NCBI RefSeq assembly: GCF_002994745.2
Contig: NC_037089.1
Coordinates: 22,429,641 to 22,493,640, forward strand
Direction of reading: 5' to 3'
DNA from: Rosa chinensis
Lineage: Eukaryota; Streptophyta; Magnoliopsida; Rosales; Rosaceae
DNA length: 64,000 nucleotides
The position numbers were made by a program, and so were the translations under genes. Of the stretch, positions 33,650 to 45,979 are shown one piece after another (position 1 is the stretch's first letter; the number at the start of each line of letters is the position of its first letter). Under the pieces are notes generated by a model, which worked only from the letters and a program-made list of their open reading frames with translations, searched no databases and was not told where the DNA came from.

Positions 33650-35209
33650 TTTAAGTAGCATCCGGGACATAAGTTGGAGACTAAAAGGTATAGCTATGCC
33701 TGTACAAGCATTCAGCGGCACTGTGACCTGTCTTCATACAAATCTGACACTGCATATAAGATCCAGAAGCTATAATTTGCCGAGGAGCAAACCTTTGAGG
33801 ACAAGTTCCAACAAGGTGTCCAAATTGTTTACATATTTTACAAATTTTATCAGAACACACACTTGGAGAGTCACTAGATCTTGCTTAAGAAACTTGATTA
33901 TTGTGCACAAATAGATCACTCCTCCTACTATCAGAATTGAACCTATTTCTCTGTCCATAGACACCATTATTCTTATCTTGAGCACAATGATTTTGACATG
34001 AAAAAGTATCATGTGGTTCAATAAGTCCTTCATAGTATTGGATACTACCATTAGGTTGAATGAATCCTGTGTTGACTTGTGACTGAACCAAACCATTATA
34101 TAAGGAAAATAACTGACATTTTGAGGTTGAACATTGAACATGTATGGTGAAGGAGAAGGACTAATGATGCAGCCATTTAATGCAGGAGGAGCAGCACTCA
34201 TCATATACTCAGAATTAGGCATGTATTGCATAGTGCATCCAGTAGGAGAAGTAACACTACTTGTAAACATCATAGTATTAGAGGCAGGTACAGCACTAGT
34301 CACATGAGTTGATGCAGAAACATACCCAGGTGTGCTAGATATAACAGTCAGTTGAGGCACACAACCAATTTGAATAACAAGTTTTGAAGAATTGCTTGCA
34401 AGAGCATTAGTGTTTGAAATTATAGTAGCAGGTGTAGTAGATGAGCCAACCATTTCAGAATTAGGTAAACAACTATTATTCAAAGAATGAGAGGAAAAAA
34501 TACCTCTGGAATTATCATCAAACGCAACCATAGCAGCCTCCAAAGACAAAGAAATAGACTTCACAGATTGATTAATCTCATCTTCAGCAATTAACAAGAG
34601 AGATCTTAATTCTTCCATTGAAATAGGGGATTTTAGTGTTTTGATCCTTATTATAGTTTTCATGGTAGCAAACTCTGAGGGCAAAGCATGAAGAATTGAG
34701 GCTATTATATCTTCATCAGCCATATAAACTCCTACAGTAGCAAGCTGATCACAAATTGACTTGACTCGATGTAAGTACTTGTCAATAGAGTCTGAGCCTT
34801 GTTGAATGTTGTATAAGGAAGTCTTGAGATTCATTATGTTATACACTGTATCATCAATATATCTCTTCTTAAGTCGACACCAAATTTCTTTAGATGACTT
34901 ACTTCTAACAATGAAGGAGAGAGTATCACTGGACAGAGTAGCTGCAAGTATAGACATAATGGCAGAATCATTTTGCACCCAATCCATGTACTCCTTTGCT
35001 ATATCAGATGCAACCACATTTTCTTCCATAGTAATGTGTTCTGGAGGACAAGGGAATGATCCGTCGATATATCTCATCAGGCCATAATCCTTTAAAAGTG
35101 TTTCTACCAGAAATTTCCATGTTACATAGTTAGAGTTATTTAACTGTACTAAGATTAACTTGCTGAAGTTGAAGAGTAGACAATTCTGTAGCTCAATGTT
35201 CTTACTCAT
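33650..35209 (-). pseudogene. Gag of copia-like copy 1, frameshifted
   Basis: The main frame (33770-35209, 479 codons) starts with a copia gag N-terminus: the LNNSNYVTWKF motif, then YIDGSFPCPP, and a UBN2/retrotran_gag domain through about residue 215. A Ser/Thr/Pro-rich linker follows. Near 34.1 kb the gag-like reading switches frame. In that second frame a stop occurs near 33885, after which two zinc knuckles of CX2CX4HX4C type (KICKQFGH and QICMKTGH) lie at about 33730-33835. The protein is therefore broken before its nucleic-acid-binding region in this copy. Gag forms the particle shell, and no pol follows. Confidence 0.85.
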
Positions 35210-36422
35210 GATTCAGGGCAGCAATTAAGCAAAATGCAGTTAATGAAAGCAACCAGACAACAATTAGTTCAAGCTTGGAAGTCTCCTGCAAACCTCAAAC
35301 AAACGCACACCTCCAACCAATCTACCTTTTCTAAATGCCTCCACAAAGTCAAACCTTCATAAGCTTCAAAACAATAGCACAGAACTTCAAATTAAGATTC
35401 AAACCGAAAGCTCAAAAGCCAGAAGCTTGAATCACACTAGACAACTTCACCAAACCAAATACATGTCCTTGGCCACATACCCACCAAGCAAACCATTCCA
35501 AAGCTTCAAAAGAAATCCCAGAAGCTCCAAACCAAGCTCAATACAACCTGAGTTTGCCCAATGACAAGTATTAAAGAAAGCAAATTCAAACAAATCAAGC
35601 ACAAGGGAAAAAAAAACTATCACCTCATCCTTGAATTAAGAGAAATTCCATAACCAAACCAAGTGTAGAGAAGGCTGTGGCACAAAACTTTAATTCATGA
35701 ACAATCTTCTCTAAGGTTTACCAATTCTTCGTGCAAAATACAAAATACCAACACCAACCAACTAAAAGTTATTCAGACACAATCAAGCAAGTAAGACGAG
35801 GAATTTTCATAGGATTTTCCAGGCATTCAGAAGCAGTAGATGTATGAATCATTCCCAGAAAAGATTCATAGAGAGATCCTTTTGTTCTGTTATGCTATGC
35901 TTGGTACAGGATAAGATTCTGAAATCTCAGAGGCAAAAGCAAAAAACCCTCTATAATTGCAACAAACAAAGCCTTTGATACTCTTCAAGCAATCTAAGGG
36001 AATCAGAGAACTCTAAGGTTGCTGAATCGAACAGCTTGAGTCAATCGACAGCAAAACGACGTCGGATTAATGAAGCAAAAACTCCGATCAAGAACAATCA
36101 AATTTCATAGAACTTCAAGAATTAGGGTTTTGAAATATTAGGAATATCAGAATCTTCATAGAATTTCAAGAATCAACAACTATGTCTTGCATCAAATCAT
36201 ACTCTAACACATCATATATGAAATCAAGTCTTCAAAATTAATCAATTTCTGTAATTTTTCAACAATCTTCAAGAATAGGTAGAAACAATCTTCTTCTTCA
36301 ATAATAGGGAACTTATCTGAATCTTTGTAGGTAGAAAAAGCCGAATCGAATACTGAGAACACTGAATTGAACACGAAGCTAAGTGAGAGGACCTTGATGA
36401 ACAAACCCTAGGTCATAGATCG

Positions 36423-36440
36423 ACCTGGCTCTTGATACCA
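36423..36440 (-). other. Primer-binding site, initiator-tRNA-Met type
   Basis: The minus strand reads TGGTATCAAGAGCCAGGT immediately after the 5' LTR. It is close to the TGGTATCAGAGCC complement of the initiator tRNA-Met 3' end used by copia elements. Confidence 0.82.
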
Positions 36441-36598
36441 TGAAAGAGTTATGTGAAAAATGAGAAAAGCAGAAGAATAGAGACCAAGCTGGAAAACGAA
36501 ATGAATTCCAAGGCTGCAAGATTGTATTGATAGATTGTTGAGTACAGGTATTTATATTATAGCAATTGAGTTGGAACATTACAATTTTACCCTTAACA
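36441..36598 (-). repeat. 5' LTR, copia-like copy 1
   Basis: 158-bp partner of 33193-33350. It is followed on the plus side by TSD GTATG. Confidence 0.9.
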
Positions 36599-36811
36599 GT
36601 ATGAAGGAGTTCTACATCTATACGGAGCTCTTCACCACATATCTAGATACATGAATCAAAATATATTGGATATCGAGGAAATTTCAACGGTCCAAAAAAT
36701 GAATGTTTTCACGAAAATATCGATATCGATAAATTTTCCAAAGAAATTATGGAAATTTGGAGGAAAAAAAGATAGAATTTTTACATGAAACTTTAGGCGA
36801 TGTTGATTTGG

Positions 36812-37532
36812 TGCGTATATCGAACAAATTGTCAAAGAAAGTTGTGTTGTGTATGTCATTTTCAGCAACGATCCTGCTAGCAGACTACGGCGAGGATACA
36901 AAACTGGAGGCGGCCGCGTTTGGGTTGGTGACTGCTGGGATCGAACTGATGTTGGTGGCGGGCTCGACGAGATCTGTGAGGGCATCATTTGCGGGCATTG
37001 TCTGGGCTGGCATTGACCGCTAAGGATGATCCTGTGTCGGCTACTGAAGATGGCCTTTAGCTCTCGATGGGTGCAACGCCGGAGGGAAACCTAATTAAAA
37101 TTAGGGTTTTCTGCAGGGCTTCAGGGTAGTTAGTCGAGCTGGCCTATGGGCTATGGTACTGCTGAGGGCTTTGGATAACTGGGCTATTTTCTGTTGTGGG
37201 TCAAAAACTTCTCTCAGGTGGGCTAGGCCCTCCAACCGTAGCTGTCGCTGTGATGGTCGCGGAGATGTACACCAAAAAGGTGTTTAGGCGTCAATGCTTT
37301 CATGATAGTTGCTTTTTGTGGGTTGTGCAAGACTGCGTTTTATTTTGTTGCCTTTATTTCTGTTTTTTTTGTTTTACTTTTGCTTTTGTTTTTTTGCTTT
37401 GAATAATTGCGCATCGATTTGTATTATGAAGGATTTTTGGATCCTTCTAGATTTACCTTGTAAGATCATTGATTTTTATTAATAGAACATGATTCCGTTT
37501 TTCCTTATAAAAAAAATAAAAAAATAAAAAAA
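36812..37532 (+). mobile_element. 5'-truncated non-LTR retrotransposon (LINE-like)
   Basis: A 13-bp duplication GATGTTGATTTGG flanks it (36799-36811 and 37533-37545), and the right end is an A-rich tail (TTATAAAAAAAATAAAAAAA). No RT remains. The 3' region shares GATGTACACCA, GGCGTCAATGCTT and surrounding text with the minus-strand copy at 55176-56066, so both are 3' ends of one family. Confidence 0.85.
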
Positions 37533-37596
37533 GATGTTGATTTGGCGAAATTGTGTGTGTGTGTTTCAAAAGAAAATATTGAACAAATATTATTAC

Positions 37597-38483
37597 ATAG
37601 AGGAGCACTCTAAAGCTAACCATCTTTTAGACCAACTTTTAGGTCACATATCGGCATCTCAAACTTTCAATTTTTAGGTCCTTATGAGTATATTACTTAT
37701 GCAAATTTTCAGCCAAAATGATGATCGTTTGGGTATTCATAATCATGATTTATTATTTATGAACATGAATGGTTCAAGTTGGACAGATTTGGTTTGTCCA
37801 TTGATTTGATCTAGTTTGGTACCTAAAGAATCATTAATTTAGCTAAAAATTTGCATAAGTGATATACTCATAGGCCTTGTTTGGATGACAGGAAATTATG
37901 GTATGGAATGGGAATTAATTTAATTTTCTATTTAGATGTGCCATTTGGTTGTAATTAGAGATAGGAAAGGAAATAAAAAATGAGATTTGACTGGAAATTG
38001 ACTCTCTCTTAAAGCCTGAATAGAATTACCTAGTTAAGGGTGGTATTCTATTTCCATTTCCCATTGGCAAAGGCAAAATTACATTAATTGTCCCTCTGAA
38101 AATTTATATTCCCCCACTAATATTCCTTATAAGTTGATCTCATATATGTACTTTAATTAGTGAAAGAGCGTTATTGAAAATTATAATTTTATATTTCATT
38201 TTTATGACTTACCAAATGCTACAATAAGAATGGAAAATTAATTCCAGAATTTAATTTTTAGTAATGCTCAAAACACCCATATGGAAATACCAAAACATAT
38301 TCCATTCCACATTGGTCAGGAAAGGAAAATAAATCCTTTTCTTATTTTGACATTCCTGCTAACCAAACGGGGCCATAGGGATCTAAAAACTGATTGGTAG
38401 AGATGCCGATATATGACCTAAAAGCTTGTCTAAAAGATTATTGAGAAGTCAATATGAAGCTAACCGGTTAGCTCTAGGGCGTT
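37597..38483. mobile_element. Inverted-repeat MITE carrying a nested MITE
   Basis: Long imperfect inverted repeats: the left arm (CTCTAAAGCTAACC, TTTTAGACC, TAGGTCACATATCGGCATCT, AGTATATTACTTATGC) is mirrored at 37850-37872 and 38375-38483. The right arm has about 27 extra bases near 38437-38460. No clean TSD was identified, so superfamily and exact ends are uncertain. Non-coding. Confidence 0.65.
37873..38374. mobile_element. Tourist/Harbinger-like MITE
   Basis: The termini GGCCTTGTTTGG and, complemented, GGCCCCGTTTGG match the common plant Tourist-like end sequence. They are flanked by ATA (37870-37872 and 38375-38377). It is 502 bp and non-coding, and it interrupts the right arm of the surrounding inverted-repeat element. 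Confidence 0.78.
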
Positions 38484-41400
38484 CCTCACAATTAATCACT
38501 ACACCAAAAACTGCATCACACAACAGTGATCACACAATGGAGAACAAATCCTCTGTTGTTGAATCATACAACACATTTAATAAATCTTCATTGTATAAAG
38601 ATGCTGAAATTCTAAAACTTGTAGTTAGGAGGTGATGGCACAACAGAAAACAGAAAGAAAGGTTATCTGTTGTCTAAATGAAAAAAAAAGACCGGCATAA
38701 TTCCCTCCTCCCATTGAGTCAAATTTGGCTCCAAATTGTATCCTAGATGCCATTAAATTGGACAATAGTTTAGTTAATTCCGTTGTAGGAGTATACTTGC
38801 AAACCATCATACAATGGTTTTTAATGTGCTGTTGTGCAAGTAAGTACCAAAATTTGGAGCAATGGCTCCAAAATGCCATTCATTCCCCCCAAAACAGGAA
38901 AATTTGACTTCAATTATTTATTATGCTTGCAAGTTCTAACAACAGAATGAACTATTTCCATTGTGTGAATGAGAAATGACTAGCGCAAGCGCCAAAACAA
39001 ACATTTTGATTGCAGAGGCGGGAAATTTCCATTAGTTATTCCCTCAATGATGTAACAAATCAGACAATGTAAATGTGTCTATACGTTGTCTGAGTAAGAA
39101 AGAAAGAAAGAAAAAAACAAATTTTTAATGCCTTCGACAACTCGACATCAAGAGAAAAACTGGAGGGCACACTTAATGCCTCAATATTTCCTTTAGCCAT
39201 CTTTCAACTCAAGAGAAAACCCCGAGCTTTTGTTCATGCCATCTTCTCACCATCGTACGAAAACACTTCTAACCATCACAAATCACCATCTTCTCCCAAA
39301 CCCCGAGCTTTGTAGTCTGGATTAGCTTTTGTTGGGTTAGATTAGGGTTCGAGTTGGATTAGATTTGGGGTTTTAGTTCTACTGAAAAGAGGGATTGAGT
39401 TCTCACTAATCGAGTTGGGTTCTACTTGATTAGGGTTGTAGTTGGGATTGAGTTCTCACTACATTCTGCTGAGAAGGAGGTTCGAGTTATCACCAATCGA
39501 TTTGGGTTCGAGTTTCTGAAATCCTTGCGATTGGTGAGTTAAATGTGAGATTTCATTGTTGCTCTTCAGGTTTTAAATTTTGCGAATAAGTTCGTTAATT
39601 GTCTTTGTTCGTTTGGTTCTCAGGAACATTCAATTGGTTTACTCTGTCTGAGTTGGAAAAGCATCTGCTGGGTTCTGTATTGCTATATTGTTGGTGAGTA
39701 CTTTTCTGAAATTGTAGCTATTATTTTTGAATTCAATTTTTGGTATTGTTGTCATGTGCTTGTATCTGAATTTTGATGCTTTCATATTGTGGTTATTCTT
39801 TAACGCATATTTGCTATGCTATTTTTATTGTGGTTATTGTTTAATTCATTTTCTATGTTAAACTTTTTGGGATGAATTAGTTTGACCTTTATGGAATATA
39901 GTGACTGTTGTGTGTATTGTGGTTATTCATTAATTCATTTTGCTTTATATATTAAGACTTTTGGGATGAATGAGGTTGAACTTTATGGAACATAGTGACT
40001 GTTATGTGTACTGTGGTTATTCATTAATTCATTTTGCTTTGTTTGGTAAGATTTTTGAGATGAATTTAGGTTGAGCTTTATGTAACATGGTGAATGCAAG
40101 TGGTTGTGAAGTAAAACAGTAACATGTGATGGTGCTTTTGTTTGTTATGATTTTGTTTGGGGTTGTGATATAGAAGGTTTATTTATGATGTAGATGGATA
40201 GGTCATGGATGCATGCTGATAGGAGGTCTTACAAATATAAGTTAGGGGTGGGACTATTTTGTCAATTTGCTTTGGACAATGCTAGAGATCGGAACCACAT
40301 TTGTTGTCCTTGCACAAACTGTGGAAATGTGGAATATTTCTCTGCTAGTGTAATAAAGGATCATTTATTTGTGAATGGGATTGGCCCTAGTTATGAGAAA
40401 TGGACAGAGCATGGGGCGGTTGATGTTGAGTCGGTGGGATTAGAAAGTGATGATGATAGCATAGAGGTAGAGTCTCTTGAATCTGAATCAGTTAAGGATA
40501 ACAAAAGGGCAGATTGTGAAGTTGAATTAGATAGCAAAGGTAAATGGAAAAGAAAGAGATTGGAACTGTACTATTGCTCATGGATATGTTTCTGGCCAAG
40601 GAAGTTGTTCATGCACAGCTGATGAGATTGCTCAAGAACAAGGAAAAATTTCCTTGGAAGCTGAAGAAGGCATGAAATCTGTGGAAGGAACAAGAGTTTT
40701 GGAGGCTTTGGAAGTGATTGAAAAAAAGGCTTTGCATACAAAGAAGGTTCCAACAAAGTGGTGAAGAATGTACATCCCACCTGCCCCAAAGTAGTTGATA
40801 AAGTAGTTGTTGGTGTGGCATTGCATCCGAAACTGGATAAGACTGTGGAAGAAAATGTTGTACCAATTGATATAAAGGATCCAAACCAAGAGGAGGGGGC
40901 AGAATATGTGGATTTGACATTGCATGAACCCCTAAAAAAGGAAAGTTGAAAACAAGTTACACCAATAATGATACAATTAGAATGATTATGTATATGTATA
41001 TGCGCGCGGGTGTGTATATGTGCACTTGTTTATTAGCAATTGTTCTTTGTGATTTGTCAGACAAAAAAAGTTGAGATTGACTGCAAGTTGGCAATAGGTT
41101 CCATTGACCACATTGTTGCTTATGCCACTGTCATGGAGGGTGATGATCCTTCTAGTATAGTTCATGGTGCTCCACTGGGCAATGGTAATATGTGTGTTTC
41201 TGTATATGCTGCAATTGAGGAGAATGCAAAGATCCCATTTCCTGTGAAAGATGAAATTGAAACTGTTAAGCAGGTTATGGGGAGTTGGGTAGCATGGCCT
41301 ACACCCCTAATCATAATGTCACATGTGAAGGTAACCTACATTGTCTACGTTCTTCAATCTAGTTTAGATAGGTTTCGTTGTATATAACCAATATATATTG

Positions 41401-42177
41401 TTTTTATGGATCTAGAAACCTGTCAAGGAAAATGTTGAGAGGAAGAGGAAAAGAGAGATATAGAGGAAGAAGACTCAGAGTTTCAGTTTAGCTTGGCAGT
41501 TTAGCTTGGCGTCAATGGCACCTACATTACCAGATTCATTGAAGATGCTATGTATGTGGGGTGAGGATAAATTCAAAGAAAGGCGTACCATCTCCTTTTA
41601 CATGGAACTTGAAGTCTTTGGATATTCTCGCAAGAGCTTCATAATAGGATCAGATGTTCGACGACTTGTAAGCATGAGGGAAGTCACTGGAAATTGCATT
41701 TCTGTGTACCAGAGGTATGAATGAAAGATATGTTTTTTATGAATTCTTCCTAATGCATTCATAACAAGTATAGTTGCTGGAAGTTAATGACTTGGTGTAA
41801 ATGCTTGTTAGGTACCTCTATGAGAAATTGACTACTTATAAAATGGTGGACATGGTTGCATTTGTTGATCCTTCACAAATAGGTGCAGTAAGGTGTGGGA
41901 ATGGAATTGCCAGGGCCCAACATATCAAAGATAGACTTGTAACTGCTAAACCAGGGCAGATGTTCATGTTGCCGTTTAATTCAGGGTAAATCCAATTGGT
42001 TTTCTTTTTTTATATATTATGTTAGCAATTAATTTCAGTCTTGTTGACCATATATAATTTTAATTCTTTTAAGGATGATCATTTTGTATGCATGCATGTA
42101 GTGATCATTGGATGTTGACAATTATTCATCCGGACGAAGGTACTGCCTATTTTATGGATCCACTAAAAAGATGCTTA

Positions 42178-42363
42178 TGAAAACTTGAAGAAGAAAACCT
42201 TGAAGAAGAAGAAAAATGCAGAGGAAATAGAGAGGTAATGCTACTGTATTGATTGAATCGAATGAAAAGTTACATCAACAGCATGATATATAGTTCCGAA
42301 CACGTGTACAATAGATGTGTATTTGGTAAAAATGCTGAATATTTTTAATACTATCTATTAACA
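42178..42363 (-). repeat. 3' LTR, copia-like copy 2
   Basis: 186 bp, TGAAAACTTG to CTATTAACA on the plus strand. It matches 53504-53689 with a few substitutions. Confidence 0.9.
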
Positions 42364-42520
42364 CTCCTCCTCAGCTTGATGGGAGATTTGGAGCATCAAG
42401 CTGCTGAAAAGAAGTATGATGCGAAGAACACAGGACCTTTGGTGAGGATATCAGACTAGATGCCTCAACCAGGAGGAATGAGTGACATGGATGTAGAAAG
42501 ACTTGGTTGAGCTGCAATGG

Positions 42521-43124
42521 TCACTGACTTGGGTTGAGAGGAGAAAGAAGTAGCCATAAATTAATGTTTTGCAGAAATTTGTGGTTGAAAAACATAGTGA
42601 TGCCTATGGAAACATTCTGCTGCACTGTGTCCCCTCTTAAAGCAAATCTGACATTGTAAAGCAAAGCCAATTGCAACAACTTGCCTAGGAGCAGACCTCT
42701 GGAGACAATTTTTAGCAAAATGTCCAAGTTGTGAGCATATTTGGCAAACTTCACATGAAGAGGAAACACTTTGAGTGAATCTGTTATTGAATTGTCACAA
42801 GTATTGTTGTTGCATTGAAAACCACCATCAATCACAAAATTGTGTAAGTTTCCACGCCGATTACTAAATCCTCTATATTTCACAAAACCAGTGTTCGATT
42901 TCCTATATGTGTAGTTATGATAATACTGATATGGAGCAGAAACAGCAACGTTACCATAGGTACCAAAACCTGGAGAACTTCTATAATAGTACCAGGCATC
43001 ACCTAAATTGAACTTATCTCTATGTCCACCCCTCTGAGGTAAACCATTAGTAAGGTCAGAATGAAAGCCATTGTTAGGTTGAGAGAACCACTTACTGTAC
43101 TGCACTTCACCATTAGAGTTGACA
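42521..43124 (-). pseudogene. Gag of copia-like copy 2, C-terminal part
   Basis: A tyrosine/asparagine/glycine-rich gag linker continues to about 42800. Two CX2CX4HX4C zinc knuckles (CQICSQLGH and CQICFKRGH) lie at roughly 42610-42755 but in a different frame from the linker, so at least one frameshift separates them. An open frame runs from the gypsy LTR into this segment (start at 43276) but is a chance fusion. Confidence 0.8.
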
Positions 43125-43129
43125 AGTTC

Positions 43130-45205
43130 TGTGATGCCCCAAAAATTCGTATTTATTTTCCGAGGATTTTCAGAATTTAAATTGTGGGTATCGGACGTTT
43201 TCGTGGCTCGTGGACGGAGCGGAAGTGTTTTGGACGAATTTTTATTCGTAAAGTGTGGAATTAGGGGGGGTTTCAAGGTTGACTTTTGATACGTTGAGAT
43301 TCTCCGAAAACTTCCTTCACGAAAGTTGTAGAGCGCGTCGATACGAGTTAGTGGACATGCGGAACGCGAGAATCAGAGTTCGTATGAAGAAGTTATGGGC
43401 TTCGGAAAAACTTTCCATTTTGGTATAAAAGGACGAAATTTTCCGGAAATTGCAAAGAAGGCCAGATTTCCAACAACGGAAACCCAGCCCTCTCTCGAGC
43501 CCGCGCGCGGCCTCCACTTTGCCAGCGTCGTTCTCGCTCCTCCGGCCACCGTTAGCTTCGATTCAAGAGTGGGTTTTGCTCGCCTCAATCCCCTCTTGAG
43601 GTCTGTGGAAGGATTGAAGAGAGATTCGAGCGGTGGAGGGAGTTACATCGACTGGAAGTGGCCGCTTCGGGGATGAAATCACCTTGATCGGAGTCGGAGA
43701 TTCCGGCCACCTTTGCCGGTGATTCTTGAGGGCTTTTGGAGCTTGGAGGACGTTGATGCTTCCCACAAGGTGGCTTGCATTGATTCAACTCGTGGAGGTC
43801 GAATTTTGGAATTGAAATTCTAGGGTTTCAATCGAGCTGTTTTGTTCTAAGGTAAAATTCGATCGATTGGTTCATAATTGGACTTTGTTGTAGTTATGAA
43901 AGTTGAAATTGGGGTTGAGATGAAGAACTTTGGTGTTGGGAGTTTTGTCAAATTCCGACTTTGGTCCGGCGGCGGTGCCGCCACTGTGGTGGTGTTTTCC
44001 GGCGGTTTCCGGCCACCTCAGGGATAGTTTCTGTTCTGAGTTTGATCTACTCGTCCATACTAGCATTTTGATATATTGTTTGTAATTTTTGGAGATCGTA
44101 TGAGCATGTTGTGATTTTTACGGTTTCGGACAGTTCGATGATTCGATCCGTGAGGATTCGAGCTTCCGATCGACTTGTGATTTTGGCATATCGTTCGTAG
44201 AAGTATTCTGGAGACATTGGGTGGTCTCGGATGTGGTTTCGCCTCAATTGGCGTCACTTTGGGGATTTTAGTTCAAAACGGGGGTTTCAGACTTAAATTG
44301 TTTGTGGATTGTTGCTAAGTTGAAACCGTATGTGATTAGGTGCTTGACGAGGTATCCTTGGACGGTTGTTTTGTGGTGTGACTGCCTTGTTCTGTATTGA
44401 AGAAGCGGCAGGAGTTTTGAGGTAAGTAATCTCACAAGGTTCATCAATGAACAGAATTACCATTATCGTTTTGGCGTTAATTATTTAACTGCAAACTATA
44501 GTTGGTATTAGTAGGCATTCCTGAGCGAATGACTACTTATATATATATATATTTACGTGAAATATATATATATTCTTGTGGTTGATGTGTGATGAATAAT
44601 ATGCATGATGGGTTCATATTATTGTTGAATGAGACTTTTCATAGAACCAATATTGTGGAAAAGATGTTTTCTATTGTTTGAAAAGTATTGAGTTTAAGGT
44701 TACATTTTGGAGTCAAGTGTGACTCATTTTAAATGTATTGGTCCTTGTACCAAGGGTCACAGATGGTGAGCAGGGATAGGGAAAGCTGGAACTAGATGGT
44801 CGTAACGTTTTTAGGTTAGGTGTGACTTACTTAACGTTGACTTGAGACCAAATGGGGTCTGCAAAGCATTGGCCGCAGATGGTGACCATCGGTTGGTTCT
44901 AAGACCAGACGGGGTATGAAAACCAAGAGTCACAGACGGTGATAGGTTGCAGATGGTGACCAATGATTTATCTGTGTTATGAGTCTAGTTACCATGTTGT
45001 CTTTGGGTTATGGAATTAACTGTGACTATAGATGATATTAATGGCATTTCTGAGTGAATGATTACGTGTGTGCATATATATATATATATATTATGGGATA
45101 TATATATATACATATGTATTCATGTATTGATGGCTGAACATTTCACGCATATATAATTATGGGGTTATATATCGATTTATTGTGTATAAAATTAGGGGCG
45201 TGACA
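43130..45205 (+). repeat. 5' LTR of the gypsy-like element, internally deleted (2076 bp)
   Basis: It matches 48763-51753 from TGTGATGCCCC to GGGGCGTGACA but lacks about 0.9 kb corresponding to roughly 50.75-51.67 kb. The junction lies at GTATTG, a word present on both sides of the missing segment in the other LTR. Confidence 0.92.
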
Positions 45206-45208
45206 GTT

Positions 45209-45226
45209 TGGTATCAGAACGTAAGG
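45209..45226 (+). other. Primer-binding site, initiator-tRNA-Met type
   Basis: TGGTATCAGAACGTAAGG lies three bases after the 5' LTR. The first ten bases match the tRNA-iMet complement. Confidence 0.82.
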
Positions 45227-45979
45227 TACATATTTGGTGATAATCAGTACTACACGAGTGATGGCCCGTCTGCAGCGGATCCCCATTTGATGCTCTTCAG
45301 TATTGATATAATCACTGGGTATGTAGGAGTGCTAGTTGTGAGTTAGAGTATAGAATTGTTAGAGCATTGGTTTGCTCTGTTGGTGAAGTTGTGAACCTAG
45401 GTGTTGGTTCTTTGAGTTGCAGTCATTGAGGAATGGGAACCTCTGGATTGAACTCTGGTGGGGTGATAAGGATTGTTTTCGGGGAAAACTGTATCCTTTC
45501 ATACTAGTTTAGTTGTTAGATTGTTGAAGTCATGTTGTTTGACTTAATGTGACCTCCTGAATCAAATTATATGCAGGGGTTACTATGAATTGTTTTGTTT
45601 GCTTTAAATTGTGAATGCCTTGTTTTCTTCTTGATTTGATTGATTGTTGGCTTGATTTATCTTGAAGACCATAGTGGTGACGATTGTGCTCTGTGTGAGG
45701 ATGGAAAGGTGATTCATTGTTTTCACCTTTGATGTCATGTTGATGACAAAGGCTCCTAGTGGGGAGGAAATGAGCGTGGTTTGGGATTCGCAGTAGGGCG
45801 TTAGAATGGCATCAAACAATTCTTGAGGAAGTCTTGTTTGATTGAATTTGTGTAATGGAACGCTAGTTGAGAATCTAAACATGAGGCTGTAGTCACCAGT
45901 TGACTTATGTAGGCACGATAATGGAAGATTATGGAATTGATGGCCGTAGGTGTGAGCTATGTGTATATCGTGTCTAGGT

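Larger units (their letters stand above)
33193..36598 (-). mobile_element. Gag-only copia-like LTR element, copy 1
   Basis: Short 158-bp LTRs (33193-33350 and 36441-36598) are nearly identical and flanked by GTATG (33188-33192 and 36599-36603). On the minus strand a PBS follows the 5' LTR and a G-rich tract (CTTGAGGGAGGG, complement of 33351-33362) precedes the 3' LTR. The 3.1 kb interior encodes only gag. Integrase, RT and RNase H are missing, so it must be mobilised in trans. It belongs with the element at 42178-53689, which has the same layout, similar gag and the same PBS. Confidence 0.9.
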
